The notes beneath the pieces are model-generated. The model was not told where the DNA came from. It saw nothing but the letters and a program-made list of their open reading frames with translations, and ran no database searches. From Phycomyces nitens (Eukaryota > Mucoromycota > Mucoromycetes > Mucorales > Phycomycetaceae), in contig JAHRBC010000002.1 in NCBI GenBank assembly GCA_022702545.1, positions 3,844,001 through 3,908,000 of the forward strand: 64,000 bases of DNA, given 5' to 3'. The first letter of the stretch is position 1. The number at the start of each line of letters is the position of its first letter. Below, one piece after another: positions 53,001 to 64,000 of this stretch. Position numbers and translations under genes: made by a program.

Positions 53001-56000
53001 TGCCATCCTTGAGACCGAGACCACCCAATCTACTGCTGCTGTTAGAATCGTTGATACTGTTGACAGTGTTAAGAAGACAATCACTAGCTGGTATCTTCGC
53101 TTGACAACCTCCATTGCTGAGGTCTCTGAGACCAATGCTGAAGATAAGGAAGCAAAGATCACTGCTCTTGTCGAGGAAGCCAACACCGAGATCACTCGCA
53201 TCATTACCGAAGCCAAGGACAAGGTCACCGAAGATTCCACCGTCACAAACCACACTGAAGATGTTGTTGCTGCCCTTACCAAGGTCCAGTCTTCGGTTAA
53301 TGTTCAGGTTGAGGAAATCAAGAAGGTCGGAATTGCCTCCTCTACTGTTGAGGAGGCCAAGACCACTCTCACTCGCTTGGTAACCAAGTCCCAGGAGAAG
53401 ATTGATAACGTTCTTAGCAAGACCAGTGCTGCTGTCTTGGGTGCCACTGCCGGTGTCATTGTTGGCGGTGCCCATGTTGTTCATGAAGAGGGCAAATGGG
53501 TTGTTGATGTTCACGAGAACGCCGATGTCTTCTCTGAATGGTTTGAGCATGTTACCATTACCCTTCGCGAAACTGTCGAAAAGGGCGGTGACGATGTGAC
53601 CGACAATGTCGAGAAGGCTACCAAGGAAGCCGAGCAAGAGATCACTGAGATCGTCAATGCTGCCCGCACTGACTTTTACAAGACTTTGACCGAAGCTCAC
53701 TTGGATGAGGCATCTCTCAAGCATGCCCGTGAATATTATGAGACCAATTTGGAGACAGTCAAGACCTCCGTCACAAAGAACATTGTCGAAGCCAAGCGCA
53801 TCGCTATCAACGCCCACGCAACTGGCCAGGTTCATCTCCTTGAAGAGAAGTTTGACCATCTTATCGAAGTCTCCAAGACCAAGATTAAGACCGATATTGG
53901 TCATGATGTTGTAGTTAGCGAGACTCAGAACAAGGGTTCTAGCGAAAACACTACTCAAATCACCTTTACTCAGGAAGAAGATGTCGATGTCGTTGGTTCT
54001 GAGGATGTTATCATTGGTCAGAACGAAAAGATCGAGACAGCTGAAAAAACCACAACTACCAAGGGTAAGTAGATTAGAGCATTAATACATCTTTGATATT
54101 TATTTGCCATTATTATATAGTTACCGAGAAGTCTACTGAGATTGAAAAGACCGTGAAGGAAACCAAGGATACCAAGGCCTTTGTTTCTGGATGGTTGTCT
54201 ACTCTTGTGACAAAGGTAACACAGCGTGTCCAGCAAGGTGGTGACAATGTAAAGGAAGACACTGCTATCATCATCAAGAAGGCCGAGGAAGAAGCCGTTA
54301 AAGTGATCGAGACTACAACAACCAATGTCAGCACAACAAAGGATACCAAAGAGTCGATCGAGAGCAAGAAAACTTTGTTGGAGTCATTGAAGGAAGTCAA
54401 GAAGGCCGTTACTACCCACGCAAACGCTCTTGTCACTGTTGTAGAAGACATCACGTCATCCACCGACTCCACTACCGAGCAGGTTGACCTCATCGAAAAG
54501 GCTTCTGAGACTAGCCACCAACAGGTTCTCGAGAAGCTTACAACTCTTGAAACGTCTACAACAAAGCTTTCTGAATGCGAGAAGACCACAAAGACCGCAA
54601 CTGGTGCCTTCATTGCCGTTGAAGCCGAAAAGGTCGATACCCAAAAGGTTGAGACCCAAAAGGTTGAAAACGAGAAGTCGTTGTTGGACAACTTATCCAT
54701 GGAAAACGTTGTTGCTGGAGCCTTGGCCATTGGTACCACAATTGCAGTTGCCAGTGGCATTTCAAAGTCCCACGATGATGAAAAGGTTACAAAGGTTACT
54801 GACACCAAGCAGACTGTTTCTACCTACGAATCTGCCGAGACAGTCATTGAGAGCACAAGAACCGAGATTACAAAGTGGTTCAACTCATTGACAACCCAAG
54901 TTATCACTACCTCCGAAACAAAGAAGACTGAAGAAGTTTCAATTACAGTCCAAAGATACCGCAAGGACTTGACTGTAATCGTTGAGAAGGCAAGAATTGA
55001 GGGTGTCAAGCAATGTACTACCAAGAAAGAGCGCGAGGACTATCTTGCTCAATTGACCATCATTGAGTCATTTGCTTCGACTCAAACAGTCCAGATCGAA
55101 GAAGTTGCAATCAATGCTATCAAGACTGACACCAATGTCAAGACCGAGCTTGAGACAGTAGTACAGACAACCACCAAGAAAATAAACGAAGGTTTTGAGC
55201 AGCTCAAGTCGCTCATCACCATTACTACCGTTGCTCACACACAGGTGGTAGCCGAAAAGACCAAGAAGGCCGCTTCTGCTGTCGAAGCCAAGCGTGTTGC
55301 TGCCACCAGCTGGTTCTCTTCACTCACTGACCGCATCAACTCTCGCATCCAGGAGGGTGGTGACAATGTCAAGGAGGACATTACCAAGATTACCGAGAAG
55401 GCTGAGGAGGAGATCACCACTGTCTTGAAGGAGGAAGACGAGGAGGATGACGAGACTGTCAAGGGATCTGTTGGCACCGCTTTGGTTTCCATCAAGGACT
55501 CCATCGCTGCTCAGTTGACCCAGGTCAAGAACGTTATTACCGAGACCACCGATACTTCTGCTCTCCAAGAGAAGTTCACCGAGGTTTCCGAGAAGACCAA
55601 GCAGGAAATCGACACTACCTTTACCACCGTTACCGAGAAGGTTAAGACTGATGGTAAGTTGCTAATTCTTTATATAAAATATATTTTACATAATACAATT
55701 GCTGACATTACCAATTTTAGTCAAACGTACCGAGAACGAAAAGGTCACAGTAAAGACAGATAAGACCGAGGTCGTAGACAGTGTCGTTTTGGATACTACC
55801 AAGAAGGCTACAGAGACCGTTGAAAACTGGTACAGCAGCTTGAAGACCAAGCTTTCTACACTCGTTGATCGTGACAGTGAAGAGGCCAAGGTTGAAGCCG
55901 AGGTTATTATTGCCGAGGCTGAGGTTGAGCTTAAGGAGAAGATGGACGTTCTCAAGGAGACTTCCAAGACCAATACTACAACTGAATCGACGGAACATAT

Positions 56001-59000
56001 CGATTCGTACTTTGGACAGCTCACTAACAGTGTAAAGAACCAACTGACCGCTGTAAAGACTGCAGTTTCCGAGAATGCTCTCCAAGACAAGACCACATTT
56101 GAAGAATCCTTGACCAAGACCGAGACTAAATTGCAAGAAGACATTGCTTCCCACACCGAGGTTGTCAAAACCGAATCGAAGAAGCATAGTATCGGAGAAA
56201 CAATTGGCAAGGCCATCTTGGGTTCCACTCTTGTTGCCGGTGTAACAGCTGCCGTTGTTAAAAACCAAAACGACAAGAAGGTTTCCAACTCTAAGGACAC
56301 ACTTGTCACATACCAGACTGCCGATTCTGTGATCGAGAAGACCCGAACTGAGATTACCAAGCGTTTCACGACTATGACTACTCAAGTCATCACTACTTCT
56401 CGTACCAAGAAAACCGAGGAAGTTACTATTGTTGTCGAGAGTTACCGCAAGGAGCTTACCGTCATTATCGAGCAGGCTAGAACTGAAGGTGTTAAGCACT
56501 GCACAACCAAGAAGGATCGTGAAGAGTACCTTGCTCAGCTCGCTATCATTGAGAAGACCACATCCACTCAGACTGTTGAAGTTGAGCATGTCGCTATTCA
56601 AGCTATTGAAAGTGACACTGATGTCAAGAGTCAGCTCGAGACATTGGTTAAGTCCACTACACAGAAGATTAACGAGCATTTCGACGAACTCAAGTCCCGT
56701 GTTACATTTACTTCTGTTGTTCATGCAGAGGTTATTGCTGAGAAGACCAAGAAGGCCGCCTCTGTTGTCGAAGCCAAGCGTGTTGCCGCCACAAGCTGGT
56801 TCTCTTCACTCACTGACCGCATCAACTCTCGCATCCAGGAGGGTGGTGACAATGTCAAGGAGGACATTACCAAGATTACCGAGAAGGCTGAGGAGGAGAT
56901 CCACACTGTCTTGAAGGAGGATGACGAGGAGGATGACGAGACTGTCAAGGGATCTGTTGGCACTGCTTTGGTTTCTATCAAGGACTCCATCGCTGCTCAG
57001 TTGACCCAGGTCAAGAACGTCATCACTGAGACCACCGATACTTCTGCTCTCCAAGAGAAGTTCACCGAGGTTTCCGAGAAGACCAAGCAGGAGATCGACA
57101 CTACCTTTACTACTGTTACTGATAAAGTGAAGGAAGAAGGTAATTGTCTATACAGCATTTTTTATTAAAAATAATTCGTCGTAATAACACTGCTTTTTGT
57201 AGTTAACCGTACTGAGAAGAACAAGGTTACAATTCAGGTTGACGAAAACACTGTAGTTGATTCTACTGTAGTCGACACTACCAAGAAAGCTACTGAAACC
57301 GTTCAAAGCTGGTACAGCGACTTGAAGACCAAGCTTTCTACACTCGTTGATCGTGACAGTGAAGAGGCCAAGGTTGAAGCCGAGGTTATTATTGCCAAGG
57401 CTGAGGTTGATCTGAAGGAGAAGATGGACGTTCTCAAGGAGACTTCCAAGACCAATACTACAACTGAGTCCACTGAGCATATCGATTCATACTTTGGACA
57501 GCTCACTAACAGTGTGAAGAATCAGTTGACCGCTGTCAAGACTGCAGTTTCCGAGAATGCTCTCCAAGACAAGACCACATTTGAAGAATCCTTGACCAAG
57601 ACCGAGACCAAGCTCGAAGAAGATATTGCTTCCCACACCGAGATTGTTAAGGAGGAGTCAAAGAAGCGTTCGATTGGTGAGACAATTAGCCGTGCTGTAT
57701 TTGGATCGGCTACCGTTGTTGCTGGTGCCATTGGTTTGTCGAAGGTTAATGAGCAGAAGGAAAATGTCAAAGAGCAAGTTGTCGTCTTCGAGACTACTGA
57801 GACAGTCATTGAGAATACTAGAACTGAAATTACCAAGTGGTTCTCTACCATGACTACCCAAGTTATCACCACATCTGAGACCAAGAAAACCCAAGAAGTT
57901 ACTGTTGTTGTCGAGGAGTACCGCAAGGAGCTCGACGTAATTGTCAAGAAAGCCAGAACCGAAGGCGTAAAGCATTGTACAACCAAGAAGGAGCGTGAAG
58001 AGTACCTTGCCCAGTTGACAATTATCGAGTCAGTCGCTTCTTCGCAGACCGTAGAAGTCGAACAAGTCGTCATTGAAGCAATTGAGTCAAACACCGATGT
58101 CAAGACAAAGATCGAAGAATTGGTGAAGACAAGTACCGAAAAGATCAACAATGGATTCGAGGAATTGAAGTCTCGTATTACATTCTCCTCAGTTACTCAT
58201 GCTGAAGAAGTTGTTGAGAAGACCAAGAAGGCCGCTTCTGCTGTTGAAGCCAAGCGCGTCGCTGCCACTAGCTGGTTCTCTTCCCTTACCGACCGTATCA
58301 ACACTCGCATCCAGGAAGGTGGAGACAATGTTAAGGAGGACATTACCAAGATTACCGAGAAGGCTGAAGAGGAGATCAGCACTGTTTTGAAGGAGGAAGA
58401 CGAGGAGGATGACGAGACTGTCAAGGGATCTGTTGGCACCGCTTTGGTTTCTATCAAGGACTCCATCGCTGCTCAATTGACCCAGGTCAAGAACGTTATC
58501 ACCGAGACCACCGATACTTCTGCTCTCCAAGAGAAGTTCACCAAGGTTTCCGAGAAGACCAAGCAGGAGATCGATACCACCTTCACCACTGTTACTGACA
58601 AGGTCCAAAACGATGGTAAGTAATTGGAATACTTTATTCTATTTGCAACATTTTTAACATTAATATATTATAGTCAAGCGCACTGAGAAGGAGAAGTTCA
58701 CAGTCAAGGCTGTTGAGACTGCTGTTGTTGATACTACCAACGAGGCAAATGAGACAGTAAAGAATTGGTATAGCAATTTGACCACAAAGCTGTCTACTTT
58801 GGTTGGAAAAGATACCGAAGAGTCCAAGGCTGAGGCTGACGTTATTATTGCTGAGGCCGAAGTTGAGCTGAAGGAAAAGATTAACACACTCAAGGAGACT
58901 ACCAAGACCGAGTCCAAGACCGAAAACACTGAACACATCGATTCTTATTTTGCCAAAATCACAAACAGTGCAAAGGACCAGTTGACTGCTGTCAAGACTG

Positions 59001-62000
59001 CTGTGACCGAAAACGTATTCCAGGACAAGACCACTTTCGATGAGTCCATTAAAAAGAACGAGGTCAAGCTTGAGGAGGATATTACTTCTCATGCAGAGGT
59101 CGTAAAGGAAGATGCGAAGAAGCACAGTATCTCAGAGACTCTAGGAAAGGTTTTGCTTGGTTCCACTATTGTTGCAGCTGGTGTTGTTGGCGCTATCGCT
59201 TTGAACAAGAAGCATGATGAGAAGAAGGCCGCTGAGATCAAGAAGCAAAAGGCTACCGAAACCAAGGAGGTTATCACCTTTGAAACTACCGAAACAGTAA
59301 TTGAGAACACAAGAACCGAAATTACTAGATGGTTCTCGACAATGACAACCCAAGTCGTGACGAAGTCTGAGACAAAGAAGACCAGCGATGTTACTGTTAC
59401 TGTCAAGCAATACCGCAAGGAGTTGTCTGTCATTGTAGAGCGTGCTCGTGTAGAGGGTGTGAAGCACTGCACTACAAAGAAGGAACGCAAGGAATACTTG
59501 GATCAATTGGTTATCATTGAGCGCCTTGCCGCATCTCAAACTACTGAGGTTGAGAAGGTTGCCATCCAAGCAATTGAGGAAGACACCGATGTGAAGTCTA
59601 AGATCGAAACTCTTGTCAAGACCACCACTGAGAAGATCAACGAACACTTCGATGAGCTCAAGTCTGCCATCACCTTTACTTCAGTTGTTCATGCCGAGGA
59701 AGTTGTTGAGAAGACCAAGAAGGCCGCTTCTGCTGTTGAAGCCAAGCGCGTCGCTGCCACTAGCTGGTTCTCTTCCCTTACCGACCGTATCAACACTCGC
59801 ATCCAGGAGGGTGGTGACAATGTCAAGGAGGACATTACCAAGATTACCGAGAAGGCTGAAGAGGAGATCAGCACTGTCTTGAAGGAGGAAGACGAGGAGG
59901 AAGACGAGACTGTCAAGGGATCTGTTGGAACCGCTTTGGTTTCTATCAAAGACTCCATCGCTGCTCAATTGACCCAGGTCAAGAACGTCATTACCGAGAC
60001 CACCGATACTTCTGCTCTCCAAGAGAAGTTCACCAAGGTTTCCGAGAAGACCAAGCAGGAGATCGATACCACCTTCACCACTGTTACTGACAAGGTCCAA
60101 AACGATGGTAAGTACTTTGAATATTTTATTCTATTTGTAATATTTATTAACGTTAATCTATTATAGTCAAGCGCACTGAGAAGGAGAAGTTCACAGTCAA
60201 GGCTGTTGAGACCGCTGTTGTCGATACCACCAAGGAAGCTTCTGAGACCGTTCAGAACTGGTACAGCAACCTGACCACCAAGCTGTCTACTCTCGTCGGT
60301 AACGACTCTGAGGAGGCAAAGGCTGAGGCCCAGGTTATCATTGCCGAAGCCGAGGTCGAATTGAAGGAGAAGATCGAAGTTCTTAAGGAGACTTCCAAGA
60401 CTGAGTCCAAGACCGAGAGCAACGATCATTTGGATTCGTACTTCAGCAAGATCACTGATACAGTCAAGAACCAATTGACCGCTGTCAAGACTGCTGTCGC
60501 AGAGAACGCTTTCCAGGATAAGACTACTTTCGAGGAGTCTGTTAAGAAGACTGAGACCAAGTTGCAGGAAGATATCACTACTGAATCTGAAGTTGTCAAG
60601 ACCGAGGCCAAGACCAGCATTGGTGAGACCCTTAGCCGTGCCATCTTTGGTTCCGCTGCCGCTGTCGCTGGAACCATTGGCTTGTCCAAGTTGACCAAGG
60701 ATAAGAAGACTACTGAGGAAGTTGTTACTTTTGAGACTACCGAGACCGTCATCGAGAACACTAGAACTGAGTTGACACAGTGGTTTACCACTATGACTAC
60801 CCAGGTCGTGACCAAGTCGGAGACAAAGAGAACAGAGGATGTAACAATCGTAGTCAAGAACTACCGTAAGGAGCTGACTGTTATTGTCGAGCGCGCTCGA
60901 GTTGAAGGTGTGAAGCACTGCACAACCAAGAAGGAACGCAAGGAGTACTTGGCCCAGCTTGCTACAATTGAGCATGTCGCTTCTACCCAAACATTCGAAG
61001 TCGAAAAGGTTGCCATTCAGGCAATTGAGGAAGACACCGATGTGAAGTCTAAGATTGAGACTCTTGTCAAGACCACCACTGAGAAGATTAACGAGCGTTT
61101 CGATGAGCTCAAGTCTGCCATTACCTTTACTTCAGTTGTTCACGCCGAGGAAGTCGTAGAGAAGACCAAGAAGGCCGCTTCTGCTGTTGAAGCCAAGCGC
61201 GTCGCTGCTACTAGCTGGTTCTCTTCCCTTACCGACCGTATCAACACTCGCATCCAGGAAGGTGGTGACAATGTCAAGGAGGACATTACCAAGATTACCG
61301 AGAAGGCTGAAGAGGAGATCAGCACTGTCTTGAAGGAGGAAGACGAGGAGGAAGACGAGACTGTCAAGGGATCTGTTGGCACCGCTTTGGTTTCCATCAA
61401 GGACTCCATCGCTGCTCAGTTGACTCAGGTCAAGAACGTCATCACTGAAACCACCGATACTTCTGCTCTCCAAGAGAAGTTCACCAAGGTTTCCGAGAAG
61501 ACCAAGCAGGAGATCGATACCACCTTCACCACTGTTACTGACAAGGTCCAAAACGATGGTAAGTACTTTGAATATTTTATTCTATTTGTAATATTTATTA
61601 ACGTTAATCTATTATAGTCAAGCGCACTGAGAAGGAGAAGTTCACAGTCAAGGCTGTTGAGACTGCCGTTGTCGATACCACCAAGGAAGCTTCTGAGACC
61701 GTTCAGAACTGGTACAGCAACCTGACCACCAAGCTGTCTACTCTCGTCGGTAACGACTCTGAGGAGGCAAAGGCCGAGGCCCAGGTTATCATTGCCGAAG
61801 CCGAGGTTGAATTGAAGGAGAAGATTGAAGTTCTCAAGGAGACTTCCAAGACTGAGTCCAAGACCGAAAGCAACGAGCATTTGGATTCGTACTTCAGCAA
61901 GATCACTGATACAGTCAAGAACCAATTGACCGCTGTCAAGACTGCTGTCGCAGAGAACGCTTTCCAGGATAAGACTACTTTCGAGGAGTCTGTTAAGAAG

Positions 62001-64000
62001 ACTGAGACCAAGTTGCAGGAAGATATCACTACTGAATCTGAAGTTGTCAAGACCGAGGCCAAGACCAGCATTGGTGAGACCCTTAGCCGTGCCATCTTTG
62101 GTTCCGCTGCCGCTGTCGCTGGAACCATTGGCTTGTCCAAGTTGACCAAGGATAAGACTACTACCGAGGAAGTTGTCACTTTCGAGACCACCGAAACTGT
62201 CATCGACAACACCAGAACTGAGATTAGCAACTGGTTTACAAAAATGACCAGCCAAGTGATCACAAAGTCGGAGACTAAGAAGACAGAAGACGTTACCGTA
62301 GTTGTCGAAAACTATCGTAAAGAGTTGACTGTTATCGTTGAGCGCGCTAGAGTTGAAGGTGTTAAGCATTGCAATTCGAAGCAAGAACGCGAGCAATATC
62401 TGGCGCAGTTGACTGTTATTGAGTCTGTTGCTACTACACAGACTTTACAGGTTGAACATGTTGTTATCAAGGCCATTGAAGAGGATGTTGATGTTAAATC
62501 CCAGCTCGAGTCGTTGATTGTAACAAGCACAGAAAAGATTAACGAAGGTTTTGAGAAGATCAAGTCTCAAGTGAAGTTTAGCTCTGTTGTTCATGCTGAG
62601 GAAGTTGTTGAGAAGACCAAGAAGGCCGCTTCTGCTGTTGAAGCCAAGCGTGTTGCTGCCACAAGCTGGTTCTCTTCCCTTACCGACCGCATCAACACTC
62701 GCATCCAGGAAGGTGGTGACAATGTCAAGGAGGACATTACCAAGATTACCGAGAAGGCTGAAGAGGAGATCAGCACTGTCTTGAAGGAGGAAGACGAGGA
62801 GGAAGACGAGACTGTCAAGGGATCTGTTGGCACCGCTTTGGTTTCCATCAAGGACTCCATCGCTGCTCAGTTGACTCAGGTCAAGAACGTCATCACTGAA
62901 ACCACCGATACCACTGCTCTCCAAGAGAAGTTCACCAAGGTTTCCGAGAAGACCAAGCAGGAGATCGATACCACCTTCACCACTGTTACTGACAAGGTCC
63001 AAAACGATGGTAAGTACTTTGAATATTTTATTCTATTTGTAATATTTATTAACATTAATATATTATAGTCAAGCGCACTGAGAAGGAGAAGTTCACAGTC
63101 AAGGCTGTTGAGACCGCCGTTGTCGATACCACCAAGGAAGCATCTGAGACCGTTCAGAACTGGTACAGCAACCTGACCACCAAGCTGTCTACTCTCGTCG
63201 GTAACGACTCTGAGGAGGCAAAGGCTGAGGCCCAGGTTATCATTGCCGAAGCCGAGGTCGAATTGAAGGAGAAGATCGAAGTTCTCAAGGAGACTTCCAA
63301 GACTGAGTCCAAGACCGAGAGCAACGAGCATTTGGATTCGTACTTCAGCAAGATCACTGATACTGTCAAGAACCAATTGACCGCTGTCAAGACTGCTGTC
63401 GCAGATAATGCTTTCCAGGATCAAACTGTCTTTGAAGAGTCCGTAAAGAAGACCGAGACCAAATTGCAGCAAGATATCACCACTGAATCCGAAGTTGTTA
63501 AAACTGAGGCTAAAAAGCAGAGTCTTTCCGAGACTCTTGGAAAAGTTGTTCTGGGATCGGCTGTTGTAGCTGCGGGTATTTTTGGTGCTGTGTCTTTGAA
63601 CAAGAAGCATGATGAGAAGAAGGCTGCTGAGATCAAGAAGCAAAAGGCTACCGAAACAAAGGAGGTCATCACGTTTGAAACTACCGAAACAGTAATCGAA
63701 AACACAAGAACCGAGATTACTAGATGGTTCTCGACAATGACAACCCAAGTCGTGACGAAGTCTGAGACAAAGAAGACCAGCGATGTTACTGTTACTGTCA
63801 AGCAATACCGCAAGGAGTTGTCTGTCATTGTAGAGCGTGCTCGTGTAGAGGGTGTGAAGCACTGCACTACAAAGAAGGAACGCAAGGAATACTTGGATCA
63901 ATTGGTTATCATTGAGCGCCTTGCCGCATCTCAAACTACTGAGGTTGAGAAGGTTGCCATCCAAGCAATTGAGGAAGACACCGATGTGAAGTCTAAGATC
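41003..64000 (+). CDS. giant Gellin-like protein, 3' end outside the window
   Basis: Seventeen exons: 41003..41216, 41409..41762, 41816..42538, 42588..42827, 42907..43155, 43217..43726, 43789..46329, 46384..46902, 46971..51991, 52048..54064, 54121..55653, 55721..57139, 57203..58615, 58674..60107, 60167..61558, 61618..63009, 63069..>64000. These total 7,301 codons with no stop. Ten beta-trefoil domains, each opening with an FPxGWFFI-like strand, match the number of Gll domains described for Gellin, the Mucoromycota protein whose loss causes uncontrolled bleeding of wounded hyphae. A helical region follows with Trp-containing modules, Gly/Ala-rich hydrophobic segments and tandem exon repeats. 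There is no signal peptide, so it is probably cytoplasmic. AAG dominates for Lys and codons ending in C or G are favoured, suggesting high expression. Whether described Gellins share this long helical tail I cannot tell. Confidence 0.88.
41018..47185 (+). other. array of ten Gll-type beta-trefoil domains
   Basis: Approximate domain starts are 41018, 41861, 42336, 42955, 43541, 44143, 44713, 45568, 46135 and 46699. Each has an opening FP.GWFF(I/V)-like strand, a QLW strand, an LVLDV-like strand, a Q.W strand, and closes with a W.F..PVF-like strand. Domains 5 and 9 have altered openings (HWPSESF, QWPSSEHWFF). An acidic Glu/Asp linker (about 45340-45480) separates domains 7 and 8. The count of ten is by eye. 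Confidence 0.85.
41278..41360 (+). repeat. TAATAA-rich microsatellite in intron 1
   Basis: TAA/ATA repeats fill the middle of the 192-nt first intron (41217-41408) of the giant gene. The tract is seen directly and likely explains why this intron is longer than its neighbours. Confidence 0.9.
47186..54064 (+). other. first part of helical region of the giant protein
   Basis: Degenerate helical modules of roughly 110-180 residues share a W(F/L)..LT..(V/I)..R pattern, then GG(D/S)(N/D)V.EDI and an Ala/Glu/Lys-rich helix. Clear copies start near 47980, 49080, 49570, 51080, 51570, 52100, 52600 and 53520. Four Gly/Ala-rich hydrophobic stretches lie at about 47333, 48924, 50432 and 53419. This part has only one intron (51992-52047, phase 0), and its copies have diverged more than those after 54 kb. 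Confidence 0.75.
54121..64000 (+). repeat. tandem array of ~1.4-kb one-exon repeat units
   Basis: Exons starting at 54121, 55721, 57203, 58674, 60167, 61618 and 63069 are copies of one unit of about 1,390-1,530 nt, the last cut by the window edge. Each starts with a V(K/T/N).TE-like segment and holds three Trp modules (NWYS, WF..MT, SWFSSLTDRI). A hydrophobic Gly/Ala segment lies about one third of the way in, and a KHCTTKKER-like block follows. Each complete unit ends with TTVT(D/E)KV before the intron. All introns are phase 1, 56-68 nt. Units at 60167 and 61618 are both exactly 1,392 nt. Confidence 0.93.

Noticed and set aside
47150..63964. Many long minus-strand frames (up to 393 codons) opposite the giant gene
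   Set aside because: They are Leu/Ser/Gly-rich mirror images of the coding strand caused by its codon bias and repeats. They recur in every repeat copy and have no start context or splice structure.

Overview
This window is nuclear DNA from a filamentous fungus of the Mucoromycota, most likely the order Mucorales. It holds intron-rich genes with short introns (mostly 45-100 nt), AT-rich intergenic DNA with microsatellites, Tc1/mariner-type transposase relics, and single-copy eukaryotic genes (SEC22, UTP14, DBP2, GSK3, YAK1). The strongest clue is a giant gene whose N-terminus carries ten beta-trefoil domains of the kind described for Gellin, a Mucoromycota-specific wound-gelation protein. I cannot name the species.

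Layout. 1-4275: gene-poor AT-rich DNA. 4276-7211: a coiled-coil protein of unknown function and an AIG1/GIMAP-type GTPase. 7439-11020: a CSC1/OSCA-type channel gene with ten exons. 11564-15644: a large SH3 plus Ras-association scaffold. 15914-17601: a divergent pair, a VanZ-like membrane protein (minus) and the R-SNARE SEC22 (plus). 18014-22336: two CMGC kinases in tandem, YAK1-like and GSK3. 24370-25794: a zinc-finger protein with a nuclease-like C-terminus (minus), beside a 26-bp-arm hairpin and a decayed transposase. 27186-30203: UTP14. 31171-34124: a C1-RhoGAP protein (minus). 35125-37718: DBP2 (minus), with an exceptionally long intron. 38201-39870: an FLVCR-type MFS transporter. 41003-64000: the giant Gellin-like gene, which runs off the right edge.

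The giant gene is the most unusual object. At least 17 exons and about 7,300 codons lie in the window without a stop. Ten Gll-type beta-trefoil repeats (about 41.0-47.2 kb) are followed, in the same exon, by a very long helical region. From 54121 onward each exon is one unit of about 1.4 kb (about 470 residues). Units are separated by short phase-1 introns that are themselves duplicated; two of them are identical over 59 nt. Every unit carries a Gly/Ala-rich hydrophobic segment, three Trp-containing helical modules and one conserved Cys. The sequence therefore suggests a giant cytoplasmic gel-forming or membrane-gathering protein whose C-terminal part is still being expanded and shuffled.

Other themes. 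At least five introns use GC-AG borders, all with donor GCAAGT. The polarity and trafficking genes (SH3/RA scaffold, SEC22, RhoGAP, GSK3, YAK1) look like ordinary housekeeping genes with no evident functional cluster. All gene models are read by eye from splice consensus, frame continuity and remembered family features; no transcript or database evidence was available.
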